NCBI GenBank assembly: GCA_021831785.1
Contig: JAKBMB010000013.1
Coordinates: 43,783 to 107,782, forward strand
DNA length: 64,000 nt
Origin: Deltaproteobacteria bacterium
GTDB taxonomy: Bacteria > Desulfobacterota > Binatia > Binatales > Binataceae
Direction: 5' to 3'
Shown: piece by piece, positions 44,007-52,456 of the stretch
Layout: every line of letters begins with the position of its first letter
How positions within the stretch are numbered: position 1 is the first letter of the stretch
Made by a program: the position numbers and the translations under genes
Notes under the pieces: generated by a model
What the model saw: the letters and a program-made list of their open reading frames with translations, nothing else
Databases searched by the model: none
What the model was told of the DNA's origin: nothing

Positions 44007-44422
44007 TCGCGGCCGCCGTTGGGAAGCTTGCCGCGGTTGAGAAAGCCGCGGGCCTCGAGCGCGCCTTCGTCGGCGCGCATCTCGGCGTCGAGCGCCGTGA
44101 TCTTGAGCTCGAGCTGGTTAAGCCCTCCCTCCGTCTGGCGCATCTGCGCCGTCGTCTGGTCGACGCGCGAGCCCACGTCCTCGAGCCGCGCGATCGCGAC
44201 ATCGAGCTTGGTCACCACTTCGTTCAGCGTGCGCTGCTGCGCATCGACGCTCGTTTCGAGCCGGCCCAAACGGTACGTCGGATCGACCGAGCCCACCAAG
44301 TGCGAAGCGAAAAAGCCCGTCGCGAAAACTACGGCGGCAACGAAGGCGATAACGCCGAGCCTCTTCATCTCGCCGTCGTGACCTGTCTCCAGCATCGGCA
44401 CCATCGAGCGGTTCTTCCTCAA
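44003..44422 (-). CDS. Membrane-anchored coiled-coil protein
   Basis: 139 residues. There is one membrane segment near 22-42 (LGVIAFVAAVVFATGFFASHLV), then a heptad-patterned coiled coil over most of the rest (LGRLETSVDAQQRTLNEVVTKLDVAIARLEDVGSRV, given here in part). It overlaps the DUF2163 gene by four bases. An inner ATG at 44365 is an alternative start. Function unknown. Confidence 0.5.
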   Translation of the reverse strand: MRKNRSMVPMLETGHDGEMKRLGVIAFVAAVVFATGFFASHLVGSVDPTYRLGRLETSVDAQQRTLNEVVTKLDVAIARLEDVGSRVDQTTAQMRQTEGGLNQLELKITALDAEMRADEGALEARGFLNRGKLPNGGRE

Positions 44423-44430
44423 TCCTGGCG

Positions 44431-44679
44431 CTAGATAGCTTTGCTGGCGGCGGGCGCCGAATCGTCGGTGGGTTTTGCCGAGTTGTCGCGCCGGAACTGG
44501 TCGAGCTGGCGCTGAAGCTGCTCGCGCGTGAGCGCGTCAACCGGCGGCGACGCGCTATATTCGTATTTAGTGGTAATCGACTCGACGCCGCATGCGTAAT
44601 GCTCCACGGTGTAGCGCCAATTCCCGCCGTTTGCGTAGGCATGGATCACTAGGCAGAGGCAAATCAGCTTGCGAATCAT
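44431..44679 (-). CDS. Small exported protein of unknown function
   Basis: 82 residues with a short hydrophobic leader (IRKLICLCLVIHAYA), a compact segment with one Tyr/Trp-rich strand (WRYTVEHYACGVESITTKYEYS), and a charged helical tail (REQLQRQLDQFRRDN). It overlaps the upstream peptidase-like gene by four bases. No family recognised. Confidence 0.45.
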   Translation of the reverse strand: MIRKLICLCLVIHAYANGGNWRYTVEHYACGVESITTKYEYSASPPVDALTREQLQRQLDQFRRDNSAKPTDDSAPAASKAI

Positions 44680-45209
44680 TCGAAACTCAGTCCTCCCTTT
44701 ATCAAGGTAAAGCGCTCATCTGCTTCTACCGCGTGCAAAAGCCGCGCCGGGTCCGTGCTGGAAACGGGCACCGCCTCAAGCCCGCACGGGTCAAGCCCGG
44801 AAAGCTTGAGCACGCGCCGCACGTACTCGGAGCAGAACATGCGCTTTGACGGCCAGGGATTGGGCAACCATTGCCTAAGCCAGCGATGGACCAGCTCAAC
44901 CGCCGACATCGCGATCACGCCGCCGTAGTCGTAGGGCGTATCCAAAAGCGGAGCGAGCGCGCGGATGCCCGGCCATAAGCCGCTCGCCGGCTTAAACACG
45001 CATACCACCTGCTCGGGCGGCTTAAGGAATCGCGCGTAGGGCGAGAGCGTGAGCCCGTTGGGATTGGCGCCCAGCGCGACCGCGATTTGGAACTGCGGGT
45101 CCATCCAGGCCAAAAACGCGTGATTGACGCGCCCGCCGGTAAAGCTGCGAATGGCCTCGCCTAGCAACGTGTTGCTGCGCGAGAAGCAGATTTTTACTTC
45201 TGCGTCCAC
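44676..45209 (-). CDS. Permuted papain-fold (YiiX/C92-like) phage protein
   Basis: This 177-residue protein has the order expected for circularly permuted NlpC/P60 enzymes. The histidine comes first in GGRVNHAFLAWMD, then YDYGG, and the cysteine late in KRMFCSEYVRRVLKLSG. These proteins act as amidases or peptidases on cell wall or lipids. The cluster thus encodes two papain-like enzymes, this one and the NlpC gene. The position between DUF2460 and DUF2163 genes is unusual and probably an insertion into the GTA-like order. Confidence 0.65.
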   Translation of the reverse strand: MDAEVKICFSRSNTLLGEAIRSFTGGRVNHAFLAWMDPQFQIAVALGANPNGLTLSPYARFLKPPEQVVCVFKPASGLWPGIRALAPLLDTPYDYGGVIAMSAVELVHRWLRQWLPNPWPSKRMFCSEYVRRVLKLSGLDPCGLEAVPVSSTDPARLLHAVEADERFTLIKGGLSFE

Positions 45210-45222
45210 GTCTGACCGGCAG

Positions 45223-45915
45223 CTACAGTTTGATTCCCGTCAGCTCGACCCTTCGCAGGCGGAAAAAGTTGTGCATGAAAAGTTCGAAATCGTTGACGTC
45301 CTGCGCAAAGCGCACGCGCCAGTAAAAGCCGCCCGACCACGCCAGCACCGCGCCCGCCGCGGGCGGCGCGGCGAAAGTCACCACGCCGGTTGAGCTAATC
45401 GAATAAGCGCTTGAGGGCTGCGCGGCGCCGTCGATATAAATCGTCGGCGGGGTATCCGGCGCGCCGGTCACCACGCCGGCGATATTCTGCAGCGGCTCGA
45501 CGTACGGCCCCAGCATCCGCGTAAGCTGGAACGCGACGGCCGCGCCGTCGCCGGCGGCGAACTGCTGATTGACCACGGCGTCGTCGGGCGTGTACACGTC
45601 GTTGAACAGAAAATCGTCGAAGGCGCCCTGGCGCGCCTTGAAAAAGCCCTCCAGCCCCGCCCAGTCGTCCGCGATAATCGGCTCGCCGAAGGAGCGCACC
45701 GCCGCCGTATACGGGACCTCGCCGATCGCCTCGTAGGGCTGGTTCTGCCACAGGAACTCATAGCTGAGCTCGAAGTCATTGATCGGCGCGGACCACAGCG
45801 CCACGCGGGTTTCCTTGCCCGAGCTGGCACTCTGGATCAGCGTCGCGCCGGCGCGGGGCTTGCGCAGCACGCTGAATTTAACGCCGGTAAAAGTCGGTAG
45901 AATGCTATTCCCCAT
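45223..45915 (-). CDS. DUF2460 tail protein (RcGTA gp12-like)
   Basis: 230 residues with the DUF2460 pattern: FSVLRKPRAGATLIQSASSGKETRVALW, then DFELSYEFL, then LEGFFKARQGAFDDFLFND. The conserved end is YWRVRFAQDVNDFELFMHNFFRLRRVEL. This is a distal tail/baseplate component. A variable middle (110-200) includes GAPDTPPTIYIDGA. It directly follows the tape measure gene with a one-base overlap. Confidence 0.82.
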   Translation of the reverse strand: MGNSILPTFTGVKFSVLRKPRAGATLIQSASSGKETRVALWSAPINDFELSYEFLWQNQPYEAIGEVPYTAAVRSFGEPIIADDWAGLEGFFKARQGAFDDFLFNDVYTPDDAVVNQQFAAGDGAAVAFQLTRMLGPYVEPLQNIAGVVTGAPDTPPTIYIDGAAQPSSAYSISSTGVVTFAAPPAAGAVLAWSGGFYWRVRFAQDVNDFELFMHNFFRLRRVELTGIKL

Positions 45916-47231
45916 CAGCTTATCTGGAACCCCGAGCCGCCGCGGGGCGAGTTTCTGAGCTGGCGTTGGAGCACGTTGGCGATAGTGTCGCCGTGTTCCT
46001 GGAGCAAGCTGCGCACGCTCTTCGCATCGAGCGCGTTGACATGGTAATTCACGTTGACGTTATGCGACGCCGTGGGCCCGGTCCCGCCGCTCACCATGCG
46101 CTGCAGGCCGCCCGAGATGTGCGCCGGCAGCACCATCTCGCGCGGATGAAGCATCGCCAGCGTGCCATGCCCCGGGCCGACGATCATCCCGCCGGCGGCC
46201 GAGGGCACGATACCGCCGCGCTCGAAGCCGAAGAGGCTGCCGACCGAGAGCGCGCCGCTGAAGATCGAGCCCAATCCGCCGAGCCCGCCGCCGCCCCCGC
46301 CAACTCCGCCCGCAAAGCCGCCCAGCGAATCGGTGAGGCCCGACAACGCGCCGGGAAGACCGCTTGCGCTTTGCGCGAGCTGGCCGAAGGTCTCGGGCAG
46401 ACCTCTCACCGCATCGCCGAGCTGGGTCAGATTCTGGGGAAGCGAGGACAATCCCGCCTGCCCGTCCATAACTCCCGCGCCCGGCAGGCCGCCGCCTAAG
46501 AGCGGGCCGTAAGCCGGCGCGCCCGTGATTCCTTGCGGCGAAAGCGCGGCGGACAAAGCGTCGCCCGGCGCGAAGCCTGCGGACAGCATCTCCGCCTGCG
46601 GGCCGCCGCCGGCGCCGGCCATCGCAGCCAGCGGCGAAAGCAGCCCCTGGCCCGCCAGCGGACTGCCCAGGCCCAACGTGCGTCCCACTACGCCGGCGTC
46701 GTAACTTTGGCCGAACAGCAGACTGCCGGCGAGTCCGGAAAGGCCGCCGCCCTGCTGGCGCGAGCCGAAGATGCCGCCCAGGAGCGAGCCCTGCTCGCCG
46801 CCCATCAGCAGCGCCTCGGCGTGGCTGCGCACCAGCGAGGCCACCATGTCGCGCCCCATCGCATGCCACGCCTGCCTTACATGGCCGGTGCCGGCGAGCG
46901 CCGCGCGGGTCACGTTCTCGAACCCGCCGCTCACCGGAGACATCACCATCTGCCACTGCGCGGCCGCGCTGTCGCTCATCTGCTGCTGCGTTCCCATCGT
47001 TTGCTGCGCGAGCCGGCGTGCCTGCTCCTGCTGCTGGAGCGAGAGCGCGGAGACGCCGGTCACCGGCGCCATCGCGTCGCTCATCCCTTGCTTGAGCCCG
47101 GCGGCGGCGCGCTTGACTTGGCCGGCGGTAGCGCTTGCCTGCTCGCGCATCGCGCGCATCTGGTCAGCCGCGGTGCTTAAGTCGAACTGCGCCGGGTAAA
47201 ACTGGCCCGGCACCATCGCGTCGCTGGCCAT
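45915..47231 (-). CDS. Short tail tape measure protein (RcGTA gp11-like)
   Basis: 438 residues. The N-terminal third has coiled segments (MRAMREQASATAGQVKRAAAGL; QQQEQARRLAQQTMGTQQQM), the centre is Gly/Leu-rich, and the C-terminus has the tape-measure end motif ERGGIVPSAAGGMIVGPGHG with MLHPREMVLPAHISGGLQ. The small size predicts a short tail, as in gene transfer agents. Confidence 0.75.
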   Translation of the reverse strand: MASDAMVPGQFYPAQFDLSTAADQMRAMREQASATAGQVKRAAAGLKQGMSDAMAPVTGVSALSLQQQEQARRLAQQTMGTQQQMSDSAAAQWQMVMSPVSGGFENVTRAALAGTGHVRQAWHAMGRDMVASLVRSHAEALLMGGEQGSLLGGIFGSRQQGGGLSGLAGSLLFGQSYDAGVVGRTLGLGSPLAGQGLLSPLAAMAGAGGGPQAEMLSAGFAPGDALSAALSPQGITGAPAYGPLLGGGLPGAGVMDGQAGLSSLPQNLTQLGDAVRGLPETFGQLAQSASGLPGALSGLTDSLGGFAGGVGGGGGGLGGLGSIFSGALSVGSLFGFERGGIVPSAAGGMIVGPGHGTLAMLHPREMVLPAHISGGLQRMVSGGTGPTASHNVNVNYHVNALDAKSVRSLLQEHGDTIANVLQRQLRNSPRGGSGFQIS

Positions 47232-47304
47232 CGCTTACCGTCCCGCGGCGCCCGAACGCGCGCCGCGCGCCGCAATGCCACCCGCTCCCGCCGTAGGCAC
47301 GCGC

Positions 47305-47670
47305 TTAGGCCACGCCGCCGCCCACCGCGCGCCAGGCGCTGAGCAGCTCCGCGACCGAGTGTTGGTCGTAGCGCACCACCTTCTTCGCACGCCCGTTCGC
47401 CGGTCCGCCGCCGGCGAGGAGCGCGCCGAGCAGCAGATGGAGCGGCGGGTTTTGCGACCAGTACTCGACCAGCCGGTTGTAGCGCGAGAAGGTGACATGA
47501 GAATCGACATACTCAAACGACCATCCGGTAGCCGTGATCAAAAGTCCGTAGATGGCGCCCCAGTCGGGCTCGGCGTAGGGGCGCTCGGCGCGGCGGCGCT
47601 CAACGCCGCCGGCGTAGGGCGCGCGTGGCCGCCCGCTTCGGCGACGGCGCCCACGGCCGCTTCGAAGCAT
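47305..47670 (-). CDS. Tail assembly chaperone, frameshift extension (T-like)
   Basis: The last ~85 residues of this frame look real: PDWGAIYGLLITATGWSFEY, HVTFSRYNRLVEYWSQNPPLHLLL. They overlap the end of the G-like gene in the -1 frame. The upstream part of the frame is Arg-rich and has no ribosome site at its ATG (47670). A lambda G/GT-style -1 frameshift from the overlapping gene between 47670 and 47545 is therefore likelier than independent initiation. No canonical slippery heptamer was found. Confidence 0.5.
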   Translation of the reverse strand: MLRSGRGRRRRSGRPRAPYAGGVERRRAERPYAEPDWGAIYGLLITATGWSFEYVDSHVTFSRYNRLVEYWSQNPPLHLLLGALLAGGGPANGRAKKVVRYDQHSVAELLSAWRAVGGGVA

Positions 47671-47978
47671 TGGCGCAGTTGGCTTAAGCTGAAATTCTCG
47701 GCCACCACGTCGGCGCTGATCTGCGGGTAGTTCATCTTGAGCGCGATAAGCGCGCCCTCGAACCAGAGCTCGTGCAGCCGCTCGAGTTCGGCGAACGGCG
47801 CCTCGGCGCCGGCGCCGGGCGCGGCGAAGCGCTCGTACATCCAGCGCAGCTTGGGCGACAGGCTGCGGCGCGCGCCCAGCGCGAGCTCGGGCACGATAAA
47901 GCTCTCGCCGCGAACGATAATCTCGCGCCCTTCGAACGGCGGCTCGCTCACCGCGCCGCCATAGAGCTTTCTTGCCAT
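47538..47978 (-). CDS. Tail assembly chaperone (G-like)
   Basis: 146 residues between the tail tube and tape measure genes, the usual chaperone slot. The body is helical (LRWMYERFAAPGAGAEAPFAELERLHELWFEGAL, seen here as two helices), with the segment MNYPQISADVVAENFSLSQLRQCFEAAVG typical of phage G-type proteins. The Pro/Ala/Thr-rich end overlaps the T-like frame. Confidence 0.62.
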   Translation of the reverse strand: MARKLYGGAVSEPPFEGREIIVRGESFIVPELALGARRSLSPKLRWMYERFAAPGAGAEAPFAELERLHELWFEGALIALKMNYPQISADVVAENFSLSQLRQCFEAAVGAVAEAGGHARPTPAALSAAAPSAPTPSPTGAPSTDF

Positions 47979-47996
47979 CGTCGGCCCCCAACTCCC

Positions 47997-48788
47997 CTAC
48001 GCCATCGGCAGGTAGATGTAGCCGACCGTGCCGTCGGGGCCGGCGAAGGCGTTGAAGGTCAGCTCGGGCTCGGTGAAGCCCTGCATCTTGGTCTGCACAT
48101 TAAACTTGTCGGAGACGGCGTTGGGCAGGTAGATGCCGATCTTCTGACCGCCGAAGATGCCCTGGTAGCGGAAGCTGAAGATCGAGACGTCGCCTTGCAG
48201 CGCGTTGGCCATCTCCAGCGTCGAGCCGCCGGTCTGCGAGTATTCGTAGTCGACGAAGACCGGGCGGCCGCTATCGGCAGCGTCGAAGGTATAGACGCCC
48301 GCGGCAGCGGCCGCGTACTGGCCCGCGGCCGAAACCGCGCTGGCCGCGGTCAGCGGCACTCCGGTGTCGCCGTAGCGCACGCCCCAGTCGGCGACGAAAT
48401 TCGCCGCGTTGACCACGGTGTACTGGTAGGGACTGGCGGCAGGCACCGTGGCCGCCTCGCCGAGCTGCGCGCCGGTCATCGCCATCAGGCGCTGGCCGCT
48501 CTGCGCGCCGGCGCTGGTGCCGACGAAGGCCTGGTTCAAGAAATTTGCGCCGAGCGCGGCGATCTTGATTTTGCCGTTGACCTTGCCCTTGCCGAGCGCG
48601 ATCGCGACCGGGTAAATCTGGTCGCCGTAAAGCTCTTCGAGCGTCAGGTCGAACTCGAGCGTGATCTCCTGCACCACCTCGAAGCGGCGCGGCTGCGACA
48701 CCGTGGGCAGCGTGCCGTCCACGTACTGGACCAGCCGCGTCCAGCCCGCGCCGGGGCCGAAGATAAACTGTCTTAGATCGCTTGCCAT
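47997..48788 (-). CDS. Major tail tube protein
   Basis: 263 residues of beta-rich sequence in the slot of RcGTA gp9. Features are PRRFEVVQEITLEFDLTLEELYG, a Lys/Gly strand (GKGKVNGKIKIAALGANFLN), an inserted variable Ala-rich region (130-180), and a C-terminal half with FSFRYQGIFGGQKIGIYLPNAV and FTEPELTFNAFA. The pattern matches phage tail tube proteins. Confidence 0.75.
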   Translation of the reverse strand: MASDLRQFIFGPGAGWTRLVQYVDGTLPTVSQPRRFEVVQEITLEFDLTLEELYGDQIYPVAIALGKGKVNGKIKIAALGANFLNQAFVGTSAGAQSGQRLMAMTGAQLGEAATVPAASPYQYTVVNAANFVADWGVRYGDTGVPLTAASAVSAAGQYAAAAAGVYTFDAADSGRPVFVDYEYSQTGGSTLEMANALQGDVSIFSFRYQGIFGGQKIGIYLPNAVSDKFNVQTKMQGFTEPELTFNAFAGPDGTVGYIYLPMA

Positions 48789-48800
48789 TGGGCCACCTTT

Positions 48801-49259
48801 TCAATGGGTCGTCATCATTTCGATCACGACCGTCTGTTCGGAGTAGCGCCCCATGCCGGAGGCGTCGGCGATGAGCTGCGCGCCCTTGATCTGAATCACC
48901 TGGACCAAGCCCGAGAGGGTCTGCGTGCCCAGCGGGCCGCCGTAGTTCTCGACCACGTCCTCGACCGCGTCGGCGAGGTCGTTCATCTGGGTCTCGGTCA
49001 CCGCGTTGGGGTCCTCGCCGATGACCGACTGGATGCGCAGTTGGGCCTGGAGCGCGACCGTGGCCGGGCCGTAGAGCAGCTCGCGCCGGTACTCCTCGCG
49101 CCCGCGAATCAGGTAGAGCGCGGGAAAGTTGGCGGTGCCGGTCTGGCTCGCCGGCCGGTAACGGCGCGCGGCGAAGGCGAACGGCCCGGCCGGCGCGACC
49201 AGCTTTTGCGTCAGCAGCTCGAACAGCGCCGCGTAAATCGCTTCGCGCCCTATCGCCAT
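48801..49259 (-). CDS. Tail terminator/completion protein (gp8-like slot)
   Basis: 152 residues: an N-terminal helix (REAIYAALFELLTQKL), then strands PALYLIRGREEYR and VALQAQLRIQSVIGED, a helix TQMNDLADAVEDVVENYGG, and a final pair of strands (LVQVIQIKGAQLIAD...EQTVVIEMMTTH). This fold order fits phage tail terminators. It is placed just before the tube gene. Confidence 0.65.
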   Translation of the reverse strand: MAIGREAIYAALFELLTQKLVAPAGPFAFAARRYRPASQTGTANFPALYLIRGREEYRRELLYGPATVALQAQLRIQSVIGEDPNAVTETQMNDLADAVEDVVENYGGPLGTQTLSGLVQVIQIKGAQLIADASGMGRYSEQTVVIEMMTTH

Positions 49260-49354
49260 AGCGCCTGACGCGGCGTGCGGCCGCGCTCGCCCTCGCGCGC
49301 GCGCTCAAGCTTGCGCGCCCCGCGCTCGGCGGGACTGGAACGATCTTGATGCAT
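49250..49354 (-). CDS. 34-residue basic phage protein
   Basis: An ATG at 49354 with a strong GGAGGAGA site opens 34 codons (MHQDRSSPAERGARKLERAR...). The stop overlaps the tail terminator gene by ten bases. The product is a short, highly charged helix. The ribosome site and coupling support expression; function unknown. Confidence 0.45.
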   Translation of the reverse strand: MHQDRSSPAERGARKLERAREGERGRTPRQALWR

Positions 49355-49419
49355 CGCTTGAAGTCTCCTCCGCCTCTTTTCAAAGCTTAGGCCGGCGCGC
49401 CGCGAAAGGTGGGGAGCAG

Positions 49420-49485
49420 GCTGCAGGATGCTCCAGCACCTTCACCCCAGCCCTCTTCCAAAGGGCGAGGGGGGCAGAAAAAGGC
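49420..49485. repeat. R2-type palindromic repeat inside the phage cluster
   Basis: The sequence CACCCCAGCCCTCTTCCAAAGGGCGAGG followed by GGGGCAGAAAAAGG is the same R2 family seen between chromosomal genes at 17065, 19378, 21898, 24465 and 25438 (only part of the unit is quoted). It lies in the non-coding gap 49390-49613 between connector and tail genes. Confidence 0.6.
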
Positions 49486-49613
49486 CGCGGCCCTCCGAGT
49501 CCTTCCAGCACCGCGCCGCACCGCCCACCTCCTTCGCCCGCGCCGCGCCGCGCCTCTCAACTCCTTCTTCCGCAGCGCGGGGGAAGCAGGGGAAGGGAGC
49601 TGCCGACGACCGG

Positions 49614-50297
49614 CTAGCCGCCATACGCCGCCACCGCCATGCCGTCCACCGGAGCGACCTCGCGATGTTGGTCGAGCAGCAGGCGGGTGCTCGGATGGAG
49701 CGCGCCCATGAAGTAGCTGACGCGCTCGGCGCCAGCCGTCGCCACGGCCTCGCCGGTGTCGCCCACGCGATCGCGCTGGCGGTAGACCAGCGCGCATAGC
49801 TGCATCGCCGCCATCTGCAGCGAAGGCGGCAGGTCCGGCGCGCCGGCGGCCGTGGCGCCCAGCGCGTACATGCCGGGCGTGTTGTAGCCGGCCACGTAGA
49901 CGAAACCGACGTTCTGAAAGCCGCGGCTGAAGTACTCGCCGAGCCCGAAAATCCCCGGGCGCAAGCTCACGATTCCGGTGGCAGCGTTGAAGACGTAGCC
50001 CGAGTCGGTCTGGTTCTGCGCCGGCTTGACCTGCGCGCCGTCCACCGTGACCTGGGTCACGCCGGCCACGGGCCAATTTAAGAGCCGCATCGACGAAGTG
50101 CCCGTGCCGTCGCGCGCCTCGGTGTAAGTCTGGGCATTCAAGTTGCGGTTTAAGTATTTCGCGATCCAGGTCGAGACCGCGCTGAGCAGCGTCTGCAGCA
50201 GCGTGTCGTCGGCGGTGCCCAGTGCCGGGTTGATATACGCCTTGACGTCGCTCAAGAGGGCGGCGTCGCGCTGATCTGGGGCGATGGAAAGCGCCAT
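49614..50297 (-). CDS. Head-tail connector protein (gp6-like)
   Basis: 227 residues. The ATG at 50297 has AGAGG five bases before. The N-terminal helical part (ALLSDVKAYINPALGTADDTLLQTLLSAVSTWIAKYLNR, seen as consecutive helices) is typical of phage gp6/gp15-like connectors. The middle is beta-rich (SMRLLNWPVAGVTQVTVDGA), and the C-terminus is helical (PPSLQMAAMQLCALVYRQRDR). It would form the adaptor ring under the portal. Confidence 0.75.
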   Translation of the reverse strand: MALSIAPDQRDAALLSDVKAYINPALGTADDTLLQTLLSAVSTWIAKYLNRNLNAQTYTEARDGTGTSSMRLLNWPVAGVTQVTVDGAQVKPAQNQTDSGYVFNAATGIVSLRPGIFGLGEYFSRGFQNVGFVYVAGYNTPGMYALGATAAGAPDLPPSLQMAAMQLCALVYRQRDRVGDTGEAVATAGAERVSYFMGALHPSTRLLLDQHREVAPVDGMAVAAYGG

Positions 50298-50460
50298 CAA
50301 GGCCTCTTACCGACGGTCGATTTTTGCGGCCGCGAAAAATTCCCCAGCGCCCGCCCTGCGCGCCGGCCGCGTGCCGCGCTCAGCGTCGCGGCGCTGCGGC
50401 AGGTGAGGGCGTGACCGGCTGTCCGCCGTTTCGCCATGCGGGAGGCGGCGCGCCGCGCGC

Positions 50461-50742
50461 TCAACCCTGGCTCGGCGCCTTGCTCGCCGCGGCGGCGGGC
50501 TTGTTCTGCGCCGCGGCCCGGGGCTCCTCGCCAAGCTTGCGCCATCCCTGGGCGATCAGCGCCGCAGCGAGCTCCTCGGGCACCTCGACCACGCCGTCGC
50601 GCACGGCGAACTCCTTGCCGCCCACCGACACGCGGGTCAGGCGCGCGTGCGCGCTCAAGAGCCGCGCGCGCGCCTGCTTTTGCGCGTCGAGTTTGAAGCG
50701 ACGCTCGCTTAGGAACTGTTCCAACTCCAGCCGAAGCTTCAT
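50461..50742 (-). CDS. Small protein downstream of the capsid gene
   Basis: The ATG at 50742 follows a strong GCAGGAGG site and gives 93 residues. A basic helix (FLSERRFKLDAQKQARARLL) is followed by short strands (LTRVSVGGKEFAVRDGVVEVP) and EELAAALIAQGWRKL. The end is Ala/Pro/Lys-rich. It begins 17 bases after the capsid stop. It may be a head decoration or FI-like protein, but no family is recognised. Confidence 0.55.
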   Translation of the reverse strand: MKLRLELEQFLSERRFKLDAQKQARARLLSAHARLTRVSVGGKEFAVRDGVVEVPEELAAALIAQGWRKLGEEPRAAAQNKPAAAASKAPSQG

Positions 50743-50759
50743 CTGCGCGCGCCTCCTGC

Positions 50760-52385
50760 TCAGCTCACCGTCGGCACGCCGGTCGGCGGGTTGACGTTGT
50801 TGATTACGGCGAAGGCCGGGCAGAAGTAGCAGGTGAAAACCTCGTCCACGTAGACGCCGTACTCGTAGCGCCGCGAGCGCCACGGCCATTGAATCTGGTA
50901 GTAGTCCATCCGCACGTGCGCTTCGAGAATGTTCGGCACGCCCGAAAGCTCGTACGGCACGCGGTCGGACCAGAAGATGATCGTGCCGGGCGGAACGTAG
51001 GGATGCACCTCGATCTCCAGCGTGTTGCCCATCACCTTGTTGCGATACGCGTTGACCGATTGGCCGGCGAGGTAGAGCCCGGTGGCCTGGTCGACGGTGG
51101 CGAAGAAGCGGAACGGAGAGTTGGCCGAAGTGTTGAAGAACTCGCCGGTCCAATAGGTGACGTCGGCCGCGGACATCAGGATGCGGTCGAAGCCGAGCTT
51201 GTACTGGTCGTACGCCGCGCGCAAAAGCGCGTCGAACTCCTCGATGTTGGTGCCGGAGAAGGTCAATCCCGAGTTACCCGCGGGCAGCGTCATCACCAGC
51301 GCGCCCGAGCCGGTGATCGACACGCCGTTGGGCAGCGTCTGGTTGGTCGCCATCGCGGTGCCCGGCGCCGCGCCGAACACGCCGCCGAAGATCTGGGAGA
51401 TTACCCCGTCGGACAACAGCGCGTTGGTCGAGTTGTCGGCGTAGGCGCCGGAGACCTGCAGCGCGGTGACCGGCTGCGTGCCGGCGGGCATGCCGCTCAG
51501 GATCACCTGGTTGCTCTGGGTGATCGCGCCGAGCAGCTCGCCGCCCGAGGTCTGCGACCAGTACCAGGCGTAGGCCACTGCGCCGTTGACCGGCGCCACC
51601 GTGGCGGTAACGTTCTGGCCGGCGGTCACCGTTACCGAGGCTTCAACCGAAGGCGCGCTGCTGCCGCCGCCGTAGGTGTCGACCGAGCTGTCGGCGTTGG
51701 TCCGCGTGATTTGGCCGGGCACGCCGTTCTGCACGCTCGCATTGAGCCAGCCCAGCCCGGAAAGCGCAGCGCAGCGCACGTACACCGAACCCGCGGCGAA
51801 CGCGCTGCCCGAGCCGCCCGCCGAGAGCGTCGGCGTGGGCGTGACGCCAAGCGCGGTGCTGGCATTGCCCAAGATGAGCGTCTGCTCCTCGCCCACCATC
51901 AGCGAGCGCAGATTCGACTGGATCGAGTTGCCGAGCGCGTCGGGTATGAGGTTCATCGCGCCCAGCCGCGCCTCGAAGGTCACGTCCGACTCAAGGCCCA
52001 GCGTCTTGTAGGTCGCGGTCTGGTCCTGAACGTCAATCGCGATACGGCCGCCGCGGTTGCCCTCGCTCACGCCGACCGAGAGATTGTTCAGGTTGATCGC
52101 CGTGATGCGCTTCCAATGGTAGGCGTTGCCGCCGTCGCCGGGGACCCGGGGCAGCCGCGAGATGCGCGGGATCAATTCCTTGAACGGATAGAGCAATTGG
52201 ACGATCGGGCGCAGGTCGTACCATAAGAGCCCGGTCGCCTGCGTAATCGTGTCCGCCTTGGACACGCGCTCGGCGACCGCCTTGACCAGATCGTCGAACT
52301 CGCGCGAGGAGAGCGCGCCTCTCAAAGGGGAGTCGTAGCCGCCGAAATTCCCCATCCCGTATGTCGAACCTGGAAGACCAGCCAT
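50760..52385 (-). CDS. Major capsid protein (HK97-fold type) with an inserted Ig-like region
   Basis: About 541 residues from the ATG at 52385 (AGAGG before). The N-terminal part shows FDDLVKAVAERVSKADTITQ and LLWYDLRPIVQLLYPFKELIPRISR. Then comes AYHWKRITAINLNNLSVGVSEGNRGG and a spine-helix-like region (NLRSLMVGEEQTLILGNAS). The C-terminal half contains FDALLRAAYDQYKLGFDRILMS and EIEVHPYVPPGTIIFWSDRVPYELSG. Between about 205 and 335 lies a Val/Thr/Ala-rich stretch (VEASVTVTAGQNVTATVAPVN...AYAWYWSQTSGG) that looks like an immunoglobulin-like surface domain. Directly downstream of the protease gene, the usual place of the capsid gene. Confidence 0.75.
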   Translation of the reverse strand: MAGLPGSTYGMGNFGGYDSPLRGALSSREFDDLVKAVAERVSKADTITQATGLLWYDLRPIVQLLYPFKELIPRISRLPRVPGDGGNAYHWKRITAINLNNLSVGVSEGNRGGRIAIDVQDQTATYKTLGLESDVTFEARLGAMNLIPDALGNSIQSNLRSLMVGEEQTLILGNASTALGVTPTPTLSAGGSGSAFAAGSVYVRCAALSGLGWLNASVQNGVPGQITRTNADSSVDTYGGGSSAPSVEASVTVTAGQNVTATVAPVNGAVAYAWYWSQTSGGELLGAITQSNQVILSGMPAGTQPVTALQVSGAYADNSTNALLSDGVISQIFGGVFGAAPGTAMATNQTLPNGVSITGSGALVMTLPAGNSGLTFSGTNIEEFDALLRAAYDQYKLGFDRILMSAADVTYWTGEFFNTSANSPFRFFATVDQATGLYLAGQSVNAYRNKVMGNTLEIEVHPYVPPGTIIFWSDRVPYELSGVPNILEAHVRMDYYQIQWPWRSRRYEYGVYVDEVFTCYFCPAFAVINNVNPPTGVPTVS

Positions 52386-52456
52386 CGCTTTTTTAACCTC
52401 TTTTCTCTGTTTCACTCACCGGCGGGCGCTAAATTGCGCTTAAGCCGCGCCGCGGC

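Noticed and set aside
47235..47516. Ser/Thr/Arg-rich frame near the tape measure start
   Set aside because: Another frame of the T-like region; no ribosome site or family pattern.
50889..52226. 445-codon plus-strand frame opposite the capsid gene
   Set aside because: Shadow frame with Arg/Ala/Val-rich low-information sequence.
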